Positions 10,721-21,131 of a DNA stretch of 64,000 bases are shown here, piece by piece. This stretch comes from Gaertneriomyces semiglobifer (Eukaryota > Chytridiomycota > Chytridiomycetes > Spizellomycetales > Spizellomycetaceae), in assembly GCA_025558075.1 (NCBI GenBank), contig JAHLKF010000018.1, forward strand, positions 124,001 through 188,000. Reading direction: 5' to 3'. Made by a program: the position numbers and the translations under genes. Position 1 is the stretch's first letter. The number at the start of each line of letters is the position of its first letter. A model generated the notes under the pieces. That model was not told the origin of the DNA. It worked only from the letters and a program-made list of their open reading frames with translations, and did not search any database.

Positions 10721-12724
10721 ATGTGCGGGATTAACGGTGTCATTCTTGCCGACTCGACGGCGAGCTGCAGTGCTGAGCTGTACGAAGGGTTGGGGCTTTT
10801 GCAGCATAGGGGACAGGTGCAGTATTACTGAGTTTGAGGATGGATTCGGTGAAGTGATTATTGAAATTTGGTCGTATAGGATGCAGCAGGCATCATTACA
10901 TGTGGACAGAAAGGTCGCCTGTATCAATGCAAAGGAAATGGCATGGTTAGAGATGTTTTTGAGTCTAGCCAGCTGTTGAGTTTACAAGGATCGATGGGTG
11001 TTGGTCATGGTAAGTATCATCTGTATGTATTATTAAGCAGCCGACCCGATGTGTTGACCAGTTTGCCATGATGCAGTACGCTACCCAACGGCTGGAACGT
11101 CGTCAAATGCTGAAGCCCAGCCATTCTATGTGAACAGTCCCTACGGCATCGTTTTTGCACATGTATGTAATTCGACTGTGTATGTGCGATGCCTGACACT
11201 TGCTGAAACCTTGGTGTTACCAGAACGGAAACTTGACGAACTCAAAGGACCTTCGGAACTTCCTTGACCATGAGGCGCACCGTCATGTGAATACTGAGTC
11301 GGATTCAGAGCTCCTGCTCAACATTTTTGCCGACCACTTGAACAAAACGGGCAAGTTCAGGTACTGAGTTGTGTGTCGATCGCCTGGACGGGCTGTATCG
11401 CTGACTCGCACGCGTGAAGGGTTAATGAAGACGACATTTTCACTGCTTTGCAAGGAGTTTACTCTCAGTGCAAGGGTGGATATGCATGCATTGGCATGAT
11501 TGCCGGCTTCGGTTTAGTCGCCTTTCGCGATCCCAACGGTATTCGCCCTCTTATTTACGGGGAGCGCACAACCGCCCATGGTAAAGACTACATGATGGCT
11601 TCTGAAAGCGTGGTTCTCGAAGCTCTGGGGTTCACCAACTTCACCGACGTCGCGCCTGGACAAGCCGTGATCATCACAAAGAATGGGGTCACGAAGAAGC
11701 ACTGTGTGACCGGCCTGGCATTTACGCCGGATATCTTCGAGTTTGTGTATTTCGCGCGGCCGGACTCTATAATGGACGGGGTTTCTGTGTATAAGGCTCG
11801 CCTTGCGATGGGAGAAGCCCTTGCCACCGCCGTTCGTCGCAAGCTGGGTGAAAATATGGATGTGGATGTGGTCATTCCGGTACGTGCGCTTGACATGTTA
11901 GTCTGGGTGCAACCCGAATGCTTATCATTGGATCAGGTCCCGGATACCAGTAGGTCATCAGCATTGCAGGTGTCTTACAAATTGAATATTCTCTATCGGG
12001 AAGGATTCATCAAGAATCGCTACATTGGTCGAACATTTATCATGCCTGGCCAAACGTTAAGGAAGAAGTCGGTGCGGCGCAAATTGAATCCCATGACCAT
12101 GGAGTTTGCTGGCAAGAATGTACTTATTGTTGATGGTAGGCGTTCCTTCACGCGTTCGTGAAGCTGTCATTTGCTGATCAGCCTTACAGATTCCATTGTC
12201 CGCGGAACCACATCCGGAGAAATTATTCAGATGGCCCGAGAAGCCGGTGCGAAGAAGGTTTACTTTGCCTCCTGCTCCCCACCCATTCGGTATGCAGCAT
12301 TGATTTTGACCGCGCCTCTTTTGAGATCTAACTCGATCGTCCAGATACCCCAATGTGTACGGTATCGACATGCCTACCCGGCAAGAGCTCGTCGCATGGA
12401 ACCGTACGGATGAAGAGGTCGCGGAATTCATCGGCGCTGACTGTGTTATCTACCAAGACCTTGATGACATGATACAGTCCGTAGCCAAGTTCAACCCTGA
12501 AATCTCGCAGTTTGATGTCTCCGTTTTTAACGGATGCTATATTACTGGTAATAGGTCCATTGTGTGGCGTCATGCATTCTCTCTTACTAAATCCCTACTT
12601 AGGCGATATCGATGAAAAATATCTGAACGAATTAGAAAGTTCACGAAATGATGCAGCTAAATCGCAACAAGCGCCGGTCGCCAGGGACGTCATCGGACTG
12701 CATAACAACTTCCAACAATCCTAG
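10721..12724 (+). CDS. ADE4: Amidophosphoribosyltransferase
   Basis: Catalyses the first committed step of purine synthesis, PRPP plus glutamine to phosphoribosylamine. Nine exons join in phase: 10721-10816, 10880-11009, 11077-11162, 11224-11360, 11420-11879, 11937-12135, 12190-12289, 12345-12547 and 12603-12724, giving 510 residues. The N-terminal glutaminase begins MCGINGV with the Cys2 nucleophile exposed after Met removal. HRGQ is completed by DAAGI in exon 2, and the RYPTAGTSS and NGNLTNS blocks follow. The PRPP-binding motif [14 protein letters not shown] is split between exons 6 and 7. The C-terminus [12 protein letters not shown] is typical. Everything needed for activity is present. 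The 3' end converges on CWC18 with only 59 bp between stop codons. Confidence 0.97.
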
Positions 12725-12783
12725 ATAGATAGTAGATAGCTTTTGGTAGCATCCACCGCTATGTAAAGTAGCTCTGCAACAAT

Positions 12784-13432
12784 TCATTCGGCTCCAAATA
12801 CGCCAGTGCCTCTCGCAGCGTCAGCCGCCCCTGACACTTGCGATATGTCGCCTTCCGCCTGTAACCGTGCTCCTGGTAATCGCCACACAGTGGTCAGCTA
12901 AGTCCTTTACGGAAGTATTAGCACTCCAATACGTACTTATAAGTTCCGCGATGCAGCTCTGTGTTTTCCGATCTAACTTTGCCATTTTGAGCTCCATATC
13001 TCTTTTCAAGTCCCAGTTTGATTTTTTGGGCGCCAGATCTTGCAGGTCCTAAGATCATCATTGTTAAGAGGTCGAACAACAACCCCAAGGAAAGCGTGGA
13101 CGTACCAGCTCCTCTCCTCTGGCCCCTTCTGCTTCGTTCACTTCCTGCAAGACCTGAACTGCACACTCTTCGACTGTAGCCGGGTCCCTCTTTTCAGCGG
13201 ATTCACTTTCTGATGCAACCACGTCCGGAACTTCTGCATTATGTGCCTTTTCGATATTGCTACGAGAGGGCTATGGGGATCAGCTAGTCGCGAGGCGCGG
13301 AAGGTCCACACAAACGCTTCACCTTTGGGAGTTCACATCACTCTGCGTATTGCCATTACTTTTTGAGGCTTTCAAAGCCCGTAAAGCTGCAAGCCGCTCC
13401 TGTCGCTTTTTCGCTTCTGCTTCCAAATCCAT
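12784..13432 (-). CDS. CWC18: Pre-mRNA splicing factor CWC18 / CCDC12 homologue
   Basis: A small spliceosome-associated protein of the Prp19/NTC-linked set (S. pombe Cwf18, human CCDC12). Four minus-strand exons (13432-13323, 13259-13106, 13048-12937, 12872-12784) join in phase to 154 residues. The N-terminus is a short basic helix, EAKKRQERLAALRALKA. An acidic variable linker follows. The family signature is in exon 3: LAPKKSNWDLKRDM, then KLDRKTQSCIAELI, continuing in exon 4 with RARLQAEGD. This matches the WDLKRD...KLKKRTQRAIAELI pattern of CCDC12. No single uninterrupted frame shows it, so a naive ORF scan misses it. It shares a 187-bp divergent spacer with the DUF599-like gene. Confidence 0.88.
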
Positions 13433-13619
13433 CGTTGCAACTGTTAATGTTCGGGTGGGTGGAAAATCCGCGCTGAGCATATCAAGTTTCAAAGCGCGGT
13501 CATGAACTTTAAAAAGTGAGACGAGGATTGAACTGTGGGCTTACACTATTTAAGGCTTACAACTGCTTCTATGCTTATCACCACCAAACGAAACTACTCG
13601 TTGCATTTATCTTGCAGCT

Positions 13620-14640
13620 ATGGCCGTCTCTCAACATACGATTGAAAATGTTGCTTCACTTGCATCATGTTCTGTATTGCTGCTGGCGTATCACTGGTAT
13701 CTGGTCCGGTCAGTGAGACGGACCCCAGAACGCACGGTATATGGTCTCACTCGAGCGGCAAGGCGAATATGGGTGCTGTCGATAATGAAAAACAAAAACG
13801 AGATTCTTGCTGGTATGTGCGGAACATTATCCTTCATGGTCGTCAATGGTTATTCATGTTCGTTTCAGTGCAAACACTACGAAATTGGGTCATGGCTTCA
13901 TCATTCTTAGCAACAACTGCGTCGGTTGTTGTCTTATCTATATTAGCACTTGTGGGCTCTCTTGCTGCTGATTGGCAACCGTCCACCATGGACTCGCCTA
14001 TTTCATACGCTGTTACGTTCGTCACTGACCCTTGGTTTGGCTATCGTTTGGCAGTGGTGCTCATCGACTTCATGTTCGCATTCTTCTGCTTCGCGCAAAG
14101 CGTGAGATTCTTCAATCACGTTGGGATGATCTGCAATGGTGAGTAACCCGAACATGCTTGACTTATAGGCTCAAGTGTAGCTGACGATAATGATTTGCGT
14201 ATGCAGTAAATGCTACCGAGCTTCCCGAACCCGTGACATCTCGCACTATACAAAATTATCTCCAACCCTCTCCAAAACAAGTTTCTTCCATCTTGAATCG
14301 TGGCTGTTTCTACTACACATCGGGCATGAGGTTTTACTACCTCTCTTTCCCAGCTATAGCATGGTTTTGGGGGCCTATATCATTGGGTGTCGCTACGGCA
14401 TTCATCACATTGGTACTTCGAGTCGTCGATTTTCATGTAGCTGAGTTTGAAGGAAATGATGAATCAGATGATGACGAAGAACCAGAATCGAGGACATTTA
14501 TGGGAAAGTTATGGCATCGTAAGCGACCAACGGCGAAGAGGCACAAGCACCGGCAGCCATCGGACAACATTGAACACAGTTCGCCTGACGACATGAATGC
14601 GTCAGAGAGGAGGATTGCTGAGATGCAAATGTTAGATTAA
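13620..14640 (+). CDS. DUF599-family membrane protein
   Basis: An uncharacterised polytopic membrane protein of 298 residues. Three exons: 13620-13812, 13869-14138 and 14207-14640. Hydrophobic segments are seen at about 10-30, 75-105, 125-155 and 210-240. The family blocks recognised are ILAVQTLRNWVMASSFLA, created across the first splice, and RGCFYYTSGMRFYYLSFP followed by AWFWGP. Both match the conserved DUF599 pattern of a VQTLRN helix and an R-G-Y-Y-Y-x(3)-R-x-(F/Y)-Y-F stretch ending in W-x-x-GP. The C-terminal ~70 residues are acidic, then basic, and hydrophilic, so probably cytosolic. Biochemical function is unknown for the family. The start is the ATG 187 bp from the divergent CWC18 start. 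Confidence 0.8.
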
Positions 14641-15372
14641 TTGCCTCATAGCGTGAGGTAGTAATAGACATTGTAGAAAAGTGAGACCATGTCTGGAATG
14701 ATTTGGAGAGAGTGAAGCCAGCGACAAACTCAACACTCGTATCTCGCAGCATTGAGAAGCAATAGCACGCCGACTTCCCCTCGACGCGAGCGTGTTCCGA
14801 CGAAGTGGTCAACGTCTGCCTTCGCAACTCGGAGTGTCTGGAATTAGATGCTTATCACACACCTCTGAATATTCGAACGGCTGCGGAGAACGCGCTGATG
14901 ACCTGGTACACTCGGGTTGATGGGTGCACTGGAATGGTTAGGCCCCAGCGCATTTGGGAAACACATAGACGCCTTGTAAGGCGTCTTCTATACTCAAGAC
15001 TGGTAATCAAGTATGCCGCGACAGAGCGTCTTAAATGAGCCATTGGTGCATTTTGCATCAATATAGCTGCCCCTTTTGAAGGCTTCAGCTGCCCTCTGTG
15101 CTCTTTCGGAACTCGCGTCTTTGCATCCGTTGCCTGAAAATTGGAAGGGAGGTATGAACGATAGGAGAAATGGGAAATGAAAAGTTTACAGCGCACAGGA
15201 CTAGAAGAATTTCTTGACCGCAGTCAGAAATGCCGTCGGCATGCAAACAGAGATGGCACTATATGTGTGCAACGAGCGAAATCGAGCAGTAGTTTGATCG
15301 GCATTAGGAAAATCTGTGATGTAGAGTAGAGGAGGGATAACGTAACAGCAAGGCGTGTGGCTACACGAGAAT
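14641..15372. other. Unassigned region, about 730 bp
   Basis: Several short frames run through on both strands (for example 14805-15038 + and 14855-15196 -), but none begins with ATG and carries a motif I recognise. A near-perfect palindrome lies at 14967-14986. A small spliced gene on the minus strand is possible: there is a good acceptor TTTTCAG around 15134-15140. I could not assemble one convincingly. Confidence 0.35.
14967..14986. repeat. Short palindrome (hairpin)
   Basis: Nine-base arms AGACGCCTT and AAGGCGTCT flank a two-base centre. Could form a hairpin in RNA or be a dyad binding site. No T-run follows. Confidence 0.6.
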
Positions 15373-16175
15373 CTAGTCGAACAACAATGCTTTCGCAAGT
15401 TTTTTCACGTCTGCCCGCGCTGGTTTGCTCTCGAGTATGCTACGGGCGATTTCCGATTTATTCGAAAGACCCCAGAGCACCGCGCCAACTACGCAATCCA
15501 CGTTGATGAGTAGGAAGCCGAGCAGTGAACAAGGGTGTGCAGCTTACCAATGACATCCCGGTCAACATAAAAAACAACTCCTCGCCTGTACGCAGGCTTA
15601 CTTTCCTCGCTGGGGCGTTCCCACACAGACACGGTGGAATGAGAGTCGCTTGTGTTTCCAATAGTATCCTGGTAGGTGTGCAGGTTGGTCAAAGCGACAT
15701 TGAAACTCCCACCACGCGAACATACCGCAACGACGGCGCCTTCCGCAACCAATTGGGAACCTTTCAGGCTCAGGCTTTTGCTTTGCGCCACTTCGCGCAG
15801 ATATCCTGGCAAAAATGAAGCAGAAGACCAAAGCATGTCATCCGTTGCCTTTTTCTTGATTGCGACTGTTTCGAGAACCTTCGGCCTAGGATCGCGCACT
15901 TGCGTCTTATAGACGAACTGGGCAAGAATTGCCGGTTACCGCTCCGTTCAGGAAATTGTCATTAATCACACTAGCATAGTACATACAATTGGTGTCACGA
16001 AAGCGAGAATGCCCAATAACAAGTATCGCTGACCCTTGGCGTTCGCATACGGGTCGACGAGCTTGACCGGCGTCGCATGGGTCGAGTGCGATGCCCATCG
16101 ACGAGAAAACCTAGAAGCCACCATAGATCGGCACATAGGAGCGGCGGAAAGCCGCTGGAGCTGACCGAGAAGCAT
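15373..16175 (-). CDS. Mitochondrial membrane protein with AIF C-terminal-like domain
   Basis: Three minus-strand exons (16175-15987, 15905-15548, 15488-15373) give 220 residues. The start is Arg/Ser-rich with no acidic residue for about 40 residues, a good mitochondrial presequence. A predicted membrane segment YLLLGILAFVTPI follows at 51-63. The C-terminal half resembles the dimerisation domain of apoptosis-inducing factor: VSVWERP, GVVFYVDRDVIVGAVLWG, then NKSEIARSIL and a final DVKKLAKALLF, against the AIF pattern G-V-x-F-Y-L...V-V-G-x-V-L-W-N...IARK. No FAD- or NAD-binding Rossmann domain is encoded here or nearby. A 57-base in-frame segment (15669-15725) has perfect splice sites and may be an intron. 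The family call is from memory of AIF and is tentative. Confidence 0.6.
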
Positions 16176-16382
16176 CGTGGTATGAGACCTCAGTTGGCAA
16201 GCCACACAAATCGCTGGCTAGTAGCAGTGCAATGCAGCGAGACAGTGTTCAGATCCTCTGCGTTGCAAACATTTGGTTGGCATGTAAGTGATATCAATAA
16301 CAGAACACGGCCCACGCTGGCGGATTTTCCCTCGACGCTCCCAGTCGTGTTGCATAGTCTGGCCGACGAACGAGAGGACAAC

Positions 16383-19196
16383 ATGTCGTCCTCCACCGCC
16401 GCCACTGGTCCATCAAATACGCCTCCTCGGAGCAATGGTGTAGTTTCCTATTTTCCTTTACATGATTTCATTCGTGCCTGCAACTGACCGAATGTAACTG
16501 CAGGCAAGAACAGAACGTGTAGAAATGTGGTGATTCACGGCTACTGCAAGTTTGAACATCGTGGATGTGAATACCTTCATCCGAAGGCGGGTCCACCCGG
16601 AGACAGCGTAAGCGGAGCGAGAGCCGCAAGTATGTGTATTTGTCTTCTGCCTTCGCTCATGTTGAGGGTATAGAATAAGCCGTCGACGCCATCAAAATCG
16701 AATACCAGCCCAGAAATGTCGGTATTGTTTGAAATGCGTATTGCCCTCCATCTCAGGTTCTTATTCTGTGACACTTCTTCAGGAAGTCGCGATTGAAAGT
16801 GGATTCGCCAGTTTTTACGCCTAATTCAGCTCCAAAACCGCAGGATGGAGTACCAGTTGATTTCCTACACAGACTAACTGCCGGTATGTCTGAGTTGCTG
16901 TGGTCTGCACCGGCTTGTTTGACGTCTATGAACTTGTCAGAACACCAAGCGCCGCGGCCTGGTGAATCGTACGATCCAAGGTATTTGAAGGCAGCGTGCG
17001 CTACTACTTACCGAAGCCCAACTGCTCAACTCACTTTGATCGAAGACCGCCAGTTCCACAAGCCAGCTATCAGTATTACGAGCCTGTTGCTGTACATGAC
17101 CCGTCCTCCCCATTTGTTGTGCAAAGCTCCTACGACCCTGGAATGAGTGCCGTGAACCATTCTTTGAGTCGCATGAACTTGGGACACTCGATGGATGCTA
17201 CTGTATGTCTGCCTGCTTTGTGCCGTTTGATCAAGCGCCATACTGATAGCGTTGACTTAGGGATCACCGGCGCGAAATTTCCATAATTATAGTGCGCCTT
17301 CGTATGATTCCTACTATGGCCAGAACGTAGGCCTTGTACCACAGCAACCGGTAAGGCTTTGAACATTGAGAGACCTTTTTCGACCTGGGCTCAAATGCAT
17401 AGCAGTTGCAATACCATCTCTACAACAACCCTCTCCCGCATATATCAAATCTTCACCCCAATCAAAAAAGCATCCACGCCTTTTTTATGTCTGACCGGTT
17501 GCGGGAGGATTTGTTGCGAAAAAATGAGGCAGCACAACAAGTTGTGGACACCACTTGTAAGTCTACACGAAAGATTTTGAAGTAATTGCAGATGAAGTGT
17601 AATCAAGGATATATCTAGCGGCCGAAGGACAAAGTCTTCCAACCGAACTACATCACTATCACTCCTTTTGCCCACTGGACTCCCCGCAACCCAAGACCAT
17701 TAGTGTGTTCCCGTATCCGTCCTTTGTCTACAAGGCGTTTTCCTCGCTAGACGGCAAGCCGTATGTTTTGCGACGCATAGAGGGTATGTTTTCTGCATTT
17801 TAACCTATGATATGGCACTGATCCGATAGCATGCATTAGGCTTCCGACTGGCCAATGAGTCCGCTATATCGGCGATTGAGGACTGGAGGAGATTGCGCCA
17901 TTCGAGTATAGTCTCCGTACGAGAGGCATTCACTACTAAAGCATTTGGCGATCACTGTAAGCTCTTTGACCATTCATTGCCGTGACTCCAGCTGATTGCT
18001 TTTTGTTAGCGCTTGTATTCGTGTATGATTACCACCCCCTAAGCTCGACTCTGTACACAAGATATTTTGCTGCAGGGACATACCCGAATCCCGTTGCCGA
18101 AAAGAACCTCTGGAGTTTTATAACTCAAATAGCATCAGCCCTCAAAACTATACACTCAGCTGGATTGGCCGCTAGAATCATCGAACCCAGCAAGATACTG
18201 ATAACCGGGAAGAATAGGTACCGTATTCATATCACGAGCTTGCAGGTTCGATCACTTACACTTGCCCTGTAGAATACGCTTAAACTGCTGCGGGATCTCT
18301 GACATGTTAACCTTTGATGCAGGAAAAAATATCCCTCAACACCAGGTACGTGCGATGCACCTGTAAAATTCTTTCGGTCCGGCTGCCAAGCATCCCTGTA
18401 TGTAGCAAGAAGACTTGCTTCATTTTGGTCAGCTCATTGTAGCGCTAGCCTGTGGCTCGTTAGCGGCCGTCCACAACCTGCCGAAGTCGATCGAGTTCAT
18501 CGTTCGACATAATTCCATGGACATGAAAAACGTCATTCTGTATCTCTTGAGCAAGCCTAACGCCTACAAGTGCATCGACGATGTGGTAACGATGATCGGT
18601 CCTCGGATACTGCACGAAATCAATAGTGCCCATCAGTAAGCACCATTGCCGTTGTTCTTGGTATTGTTAATAGACGAGGATAAGGAGTTTTACCTGATGT
18701 CCCGAACCTTTCAGCTACAACGACTTCCTCGAAGGCGAACTTGCCCGTGAGTTAGAAAACGCAAGATTGGTGCGGCTTCTCTGCAAGCTTGGGTTTGTGA
18801 ATGAGAGACCCGAGTGCGTGCACACAAGCAAATGTTGTCGAATCTGGTACCTTCATCTCACCTCGTCTGCATAGGTTTGATCTAGATCCCACCTGGTCGG
18901 AGACGGGAGATCGGTATTTGCTGAAGCTTTTTCGCGACTATGTATTTCATCAAGTGGATGAGACCGGTACCGCGGTGGTAGACATGGCGCATGTCTTGCA
19001 GTGCTTGAACAAGGTACGCGAACGTTTCGATGGTTGTGTTCCCTATCTTCAAACTCACATTCTTTCTGTCAAGTTGGACGCGGGCGTGGATGAAAAAGTC
19101 ATGCTCACGAGTAGAGACGAACAGTCCTGTCTTATTGTCAGCTACAAGGAACTTAAAAATTGCGTCGAGAGCACATTTCAGGACCTTTTGAAATAG
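16383..19196 (+). CDS. PAN3: PAN3, regulatory subunit of PAN2-PAN3 deadenylase
   Basis: PAN3 dimers recruit PAN2 to poly(A)-binding protein to trim mRNA tails. Sixteen exons run from ATG 16383 to TAG 19196: 16383-16437, 16504-16607, 16674-16721, 16787-16883, 16941-16980, 17046-17202, 17261-17350, 17403-17556, 17619-17783, 17840-17956, 18010-18217, 18273-18345, 18406-18635, 18715-18813, 18875-19013, 19074-19196. The CCCH zinc finger is [25 protein letters not shown]2-like element [13 protein letters not shown] follows, then a Pro/Tyr-rich linker and the [10 protein letters not shown] block. The pseudokinase begins at [20 protein letters not shown], with [20 protein letters not shown] as its catalytic-loop region. 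The C-terminal knob domain ends [11 protein letters not shown]. Exons 3 and 4 near the zinc finger are the least certain. Confidence 0.93.
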
Positions 19197-19639
19197 AGCC
19201 ACCCAATATCCTTGACAATTTCGCCGTACTGTTAGTTTGATGTGGTTGATCCATTCGACAGGACGGAAGTGCCGTCGGCCTCTTACTCCAAACATAATCA
19301 TTGCATCAGATGAATCTGCCCCCATCGCTTTCGATGACATGTGACACAAGAAAAGCAGCCACGTACTCGCTGGCCAGCGATCCGAACAACCTTGCGCACA
19401 TTGCCTTCCTCATAAACAACAGAAGAACGCCCTACAGAAGGTACATATAACTGATTCATGTTTTCGATTTATCGTACTGCATGATACATCTGTCGAGGTT
19501 ATACGGCAGCTCGATCTCCACCCTACAATTCGGCCGAGTATATGTCTCCGAACAATCGACTTCGCCCCAGGAGCATCATCTAGCTTGACTGACATCAGGC
19601 CTATGTTGTTGTTACTGGAGTGACCCCATGATAGAGGGC
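19197..19639. other. Convergent spacer between PAN3 and eL41
   Basis: Protein-like short frames exist on both strands, such as a plus frame ending at 19622 (TIRPSICLRTIDFAPG) and a minus frame starting ATG near 19457. None has a family match or a coherent full gene model. I leave it unassigned. Confidence 0.35.
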
Positions 19640-19788
19640 TTACTGCAAGAGCAAAGCGGATTAGAACCAGTCGCCATAACTCAAGATAGGTTTAACTAAA
19701 AGTAGATACGTACTTTGGAGCGAGCCCGCATCTTTCTGCGCTTACGCTTCAAACGCCTTTGCCTCTTCTTGCGCCACTTGTCTCTCAT
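19640..19788 (-). CDS. RPL41: Ribosomal protein eL41
   Basis: The smallest eukaryotic ribosomal protein, a 25-residue basic helix at the subunit interface. Exon 1 (19788-19714) encodes all 25 residues, beginning MRDKWRKKRQRRLKRKRR and ending MRARSK, matching the near-invariant eL41 sequence apart from Asp3 and Gln10. The exon ends directly in GTACGT. After a 71-base intron the acceptor TTGCAG is followed at once by the stop TAA (19642-19640), so exon 2 holds only the stop codon. A further intron probably lies in the 5' leader: a GTAAGT donor near 19870 and a TTAG acceptor just before the ATG. Far too short for a normal ORF scan. Confidence 0.93.
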
Positions 19789-19937
19789 CTCTAACAGTAA
19801 TCACCGAGGACAGTTAGCTCCAGGCATGCAACGCAGCGACAACCGCCCAAGCCATCTCTCTTCACTTACTTGCTTCGTTCCTGAGGGATACAAGCGGATG
19901 GGGAGCAAGAGCAAGGTTTAACAACAGAACCCGCCTC

Positions 19938-19978
19938 TTTATACCTGAGCCAGGCAAAGAAAATGCAAGTCACGTGAC
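19938..19978 (-). promoter_or_regulatory. eL41 promoter elements (TATA and CACGTG)
   Basis: On the minus strand TATAAA lies at 19943-19938, about 150 bp upstream of the eL41 ATG. A perfect palindrome GTCACGTGAC lies just upstream at 19969-19978. CACGTG is a bHLH/Cbf1-type site in fungi. The link to eL41 expression is inferred from position. Confidence 0.5.
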
Positions 19979-20656
19979 ACATATAGCTGTGTAAGCAGTC
20001 GGAGACTCGAAGACGCTGGGGGACAAATAAATAACACGAACGATTAGTACGCACCCTCGGAGAAGACGCTTTGGGACAACAGACAAGTATGATAATAACA
20101 CGAACCATTACTGTGTACCCTGCGCCTGCGATAAATGGGATTGGCAGAAGCCTAGGTTCTGCTCGTTTGTATTCATTTTGGAATGGCTTTTCTCGTGTGG
20201 CATATGGCTTGCCATGATGTATCACCTTCCCGTCGTTTAGATCGCAATCCCTTACTAGCGTCACAACCGCTGCTGGGAAGCGGACGATAAACTGAACCAG
20301 ACTGCTTGTGGAACTCGGCAAATGAGGGCAATGTTTGCTGATCCATTGGTTGCAGTCGCCGAAGAGGCCATCACGGCGTTCACTTAATCGAAGAGGAAAC
20401 AAGCTGCAAGAATGACACACGCTATGTTTAAAAGGGAAGGTCATCTTTACACTGGTCGCGAATCTGTCGATGTCATCGGTTCCCAGAACATGCTATTCCA
20501 CCTCTTCTGTGATAACGATTACTCGCAGCGATGATCATCGCGCCGCTTTGAACGACAAAGGTAACTAGCCATGCACATATCATAGGGTTGTTCGGAGGAC
20601 GAGTAGAGTAGTTGTGACGGAAGGCGATGTGTATTTGGCAAGGTTCACTATACAAT
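19979..20656. other. Spacer between the two ribosomal protein genes
   Basis: Contains the imperfect direct repeat at 20011-20121. A 192-codon minus-strand frame with an ATG (20444-19866) runs through it and over the eL41 promoter. I do not recognise the product, and it has no splice or domain support. Confidence 0.35.
20011..20121. repeat. Imperfect direct repeat pair upstream of eL41
   Basis: Copies at 20011-20056 and 20064-20121 both start AGACGCT and share GGGACAA, then AATAACACGAAC, an ATTA core and a final ACCCT. The second copy has a ~12-base insertion. The arrangement suggests a duplicated promoter element. Confidence 0.6.
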
Positions 20657-21131
20657 CTAAGCGGTTGCGGTCTTACGGGTACCACGGACCTTCTTTGCCT
20701 TGGAGGGCAAAGCCTTCTGCTGCAACCGACTGGCACGTGCGAGAGCAGCCTTCTCCAAATCCGGACGGTAAGACAGGACAATGTTGCGCACGCTCTTGGC
20801 AGCGGAGCGGGTGCTCTTCTTAATGGTGGTGGAGTGAGTGTTCTTGGCGATCTTCTTGGCGGTGGTCTTCTTGGTGGTCACGGCAACTCCCTTGTCCGCA
20901 GCGCTAACATGAACGGTCTATAAGGTGTGGCAGCAATGAAGTTAGGCGCGTCCTTGGCTCACTGAGGTGCAGGAGACGGGAAATGCAAACCTTGGGTTGA
21001 GCAAGGCCAGAGTACTTGAACGAGTTGATGTTGAGCAAGTTCCCGTGTTCCTTGCTGAACTGGATTCCGTTGCGCTTCACCAGGAAGGAAGACTGGTTGC
21101 GGGTCAACATCCAAATAAGATCTCCCGACAT
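20657..21131 (-). CDS. RPL28: Ribosomal protein eL28
   Basis: Large-subunit ribosomal protein eL28, present in animals, plants and many early fungi but absent from S. cerevisiae. (Yeast RPL28 is a different protein, uL15.) Two exons, 21131-20991 and 20917-20657, give 133 residues. Exon 1 reads MSGDLIWMLTRNQSSFLVKR, then NNSF-type NINSFKYSGLAQPK, aligned with the human WMVVRNCSSFLIKRN...NSFRYNGL block. Exon 2 carries GVAVTTKK, a Lys/Thr-rich stretch and YRPDLEKAALARASRL, matching YRPDLRMAAIRRAS. The C-terminus is basic. A longer in-frame reading upstream (from 21170) uses no ATG-supported start. It lies head-to-head with TOR. Confidence 0.93.

Noticed and set aside
19240..19622. A plus-strand gene tail ending TGA at 19622
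   Set aside because: The last 45 codons read like protein, but no upstream exon set with consistent phase and good splice sites could be built. The opposite strand is equally plausible.
19866..20444. 192-codon minus-strand frame with an ATG
   Set aside because: No recognised motif, overlaps the TATA and CACGTG of eL41 and shows no splice signals. Kept only as a note.
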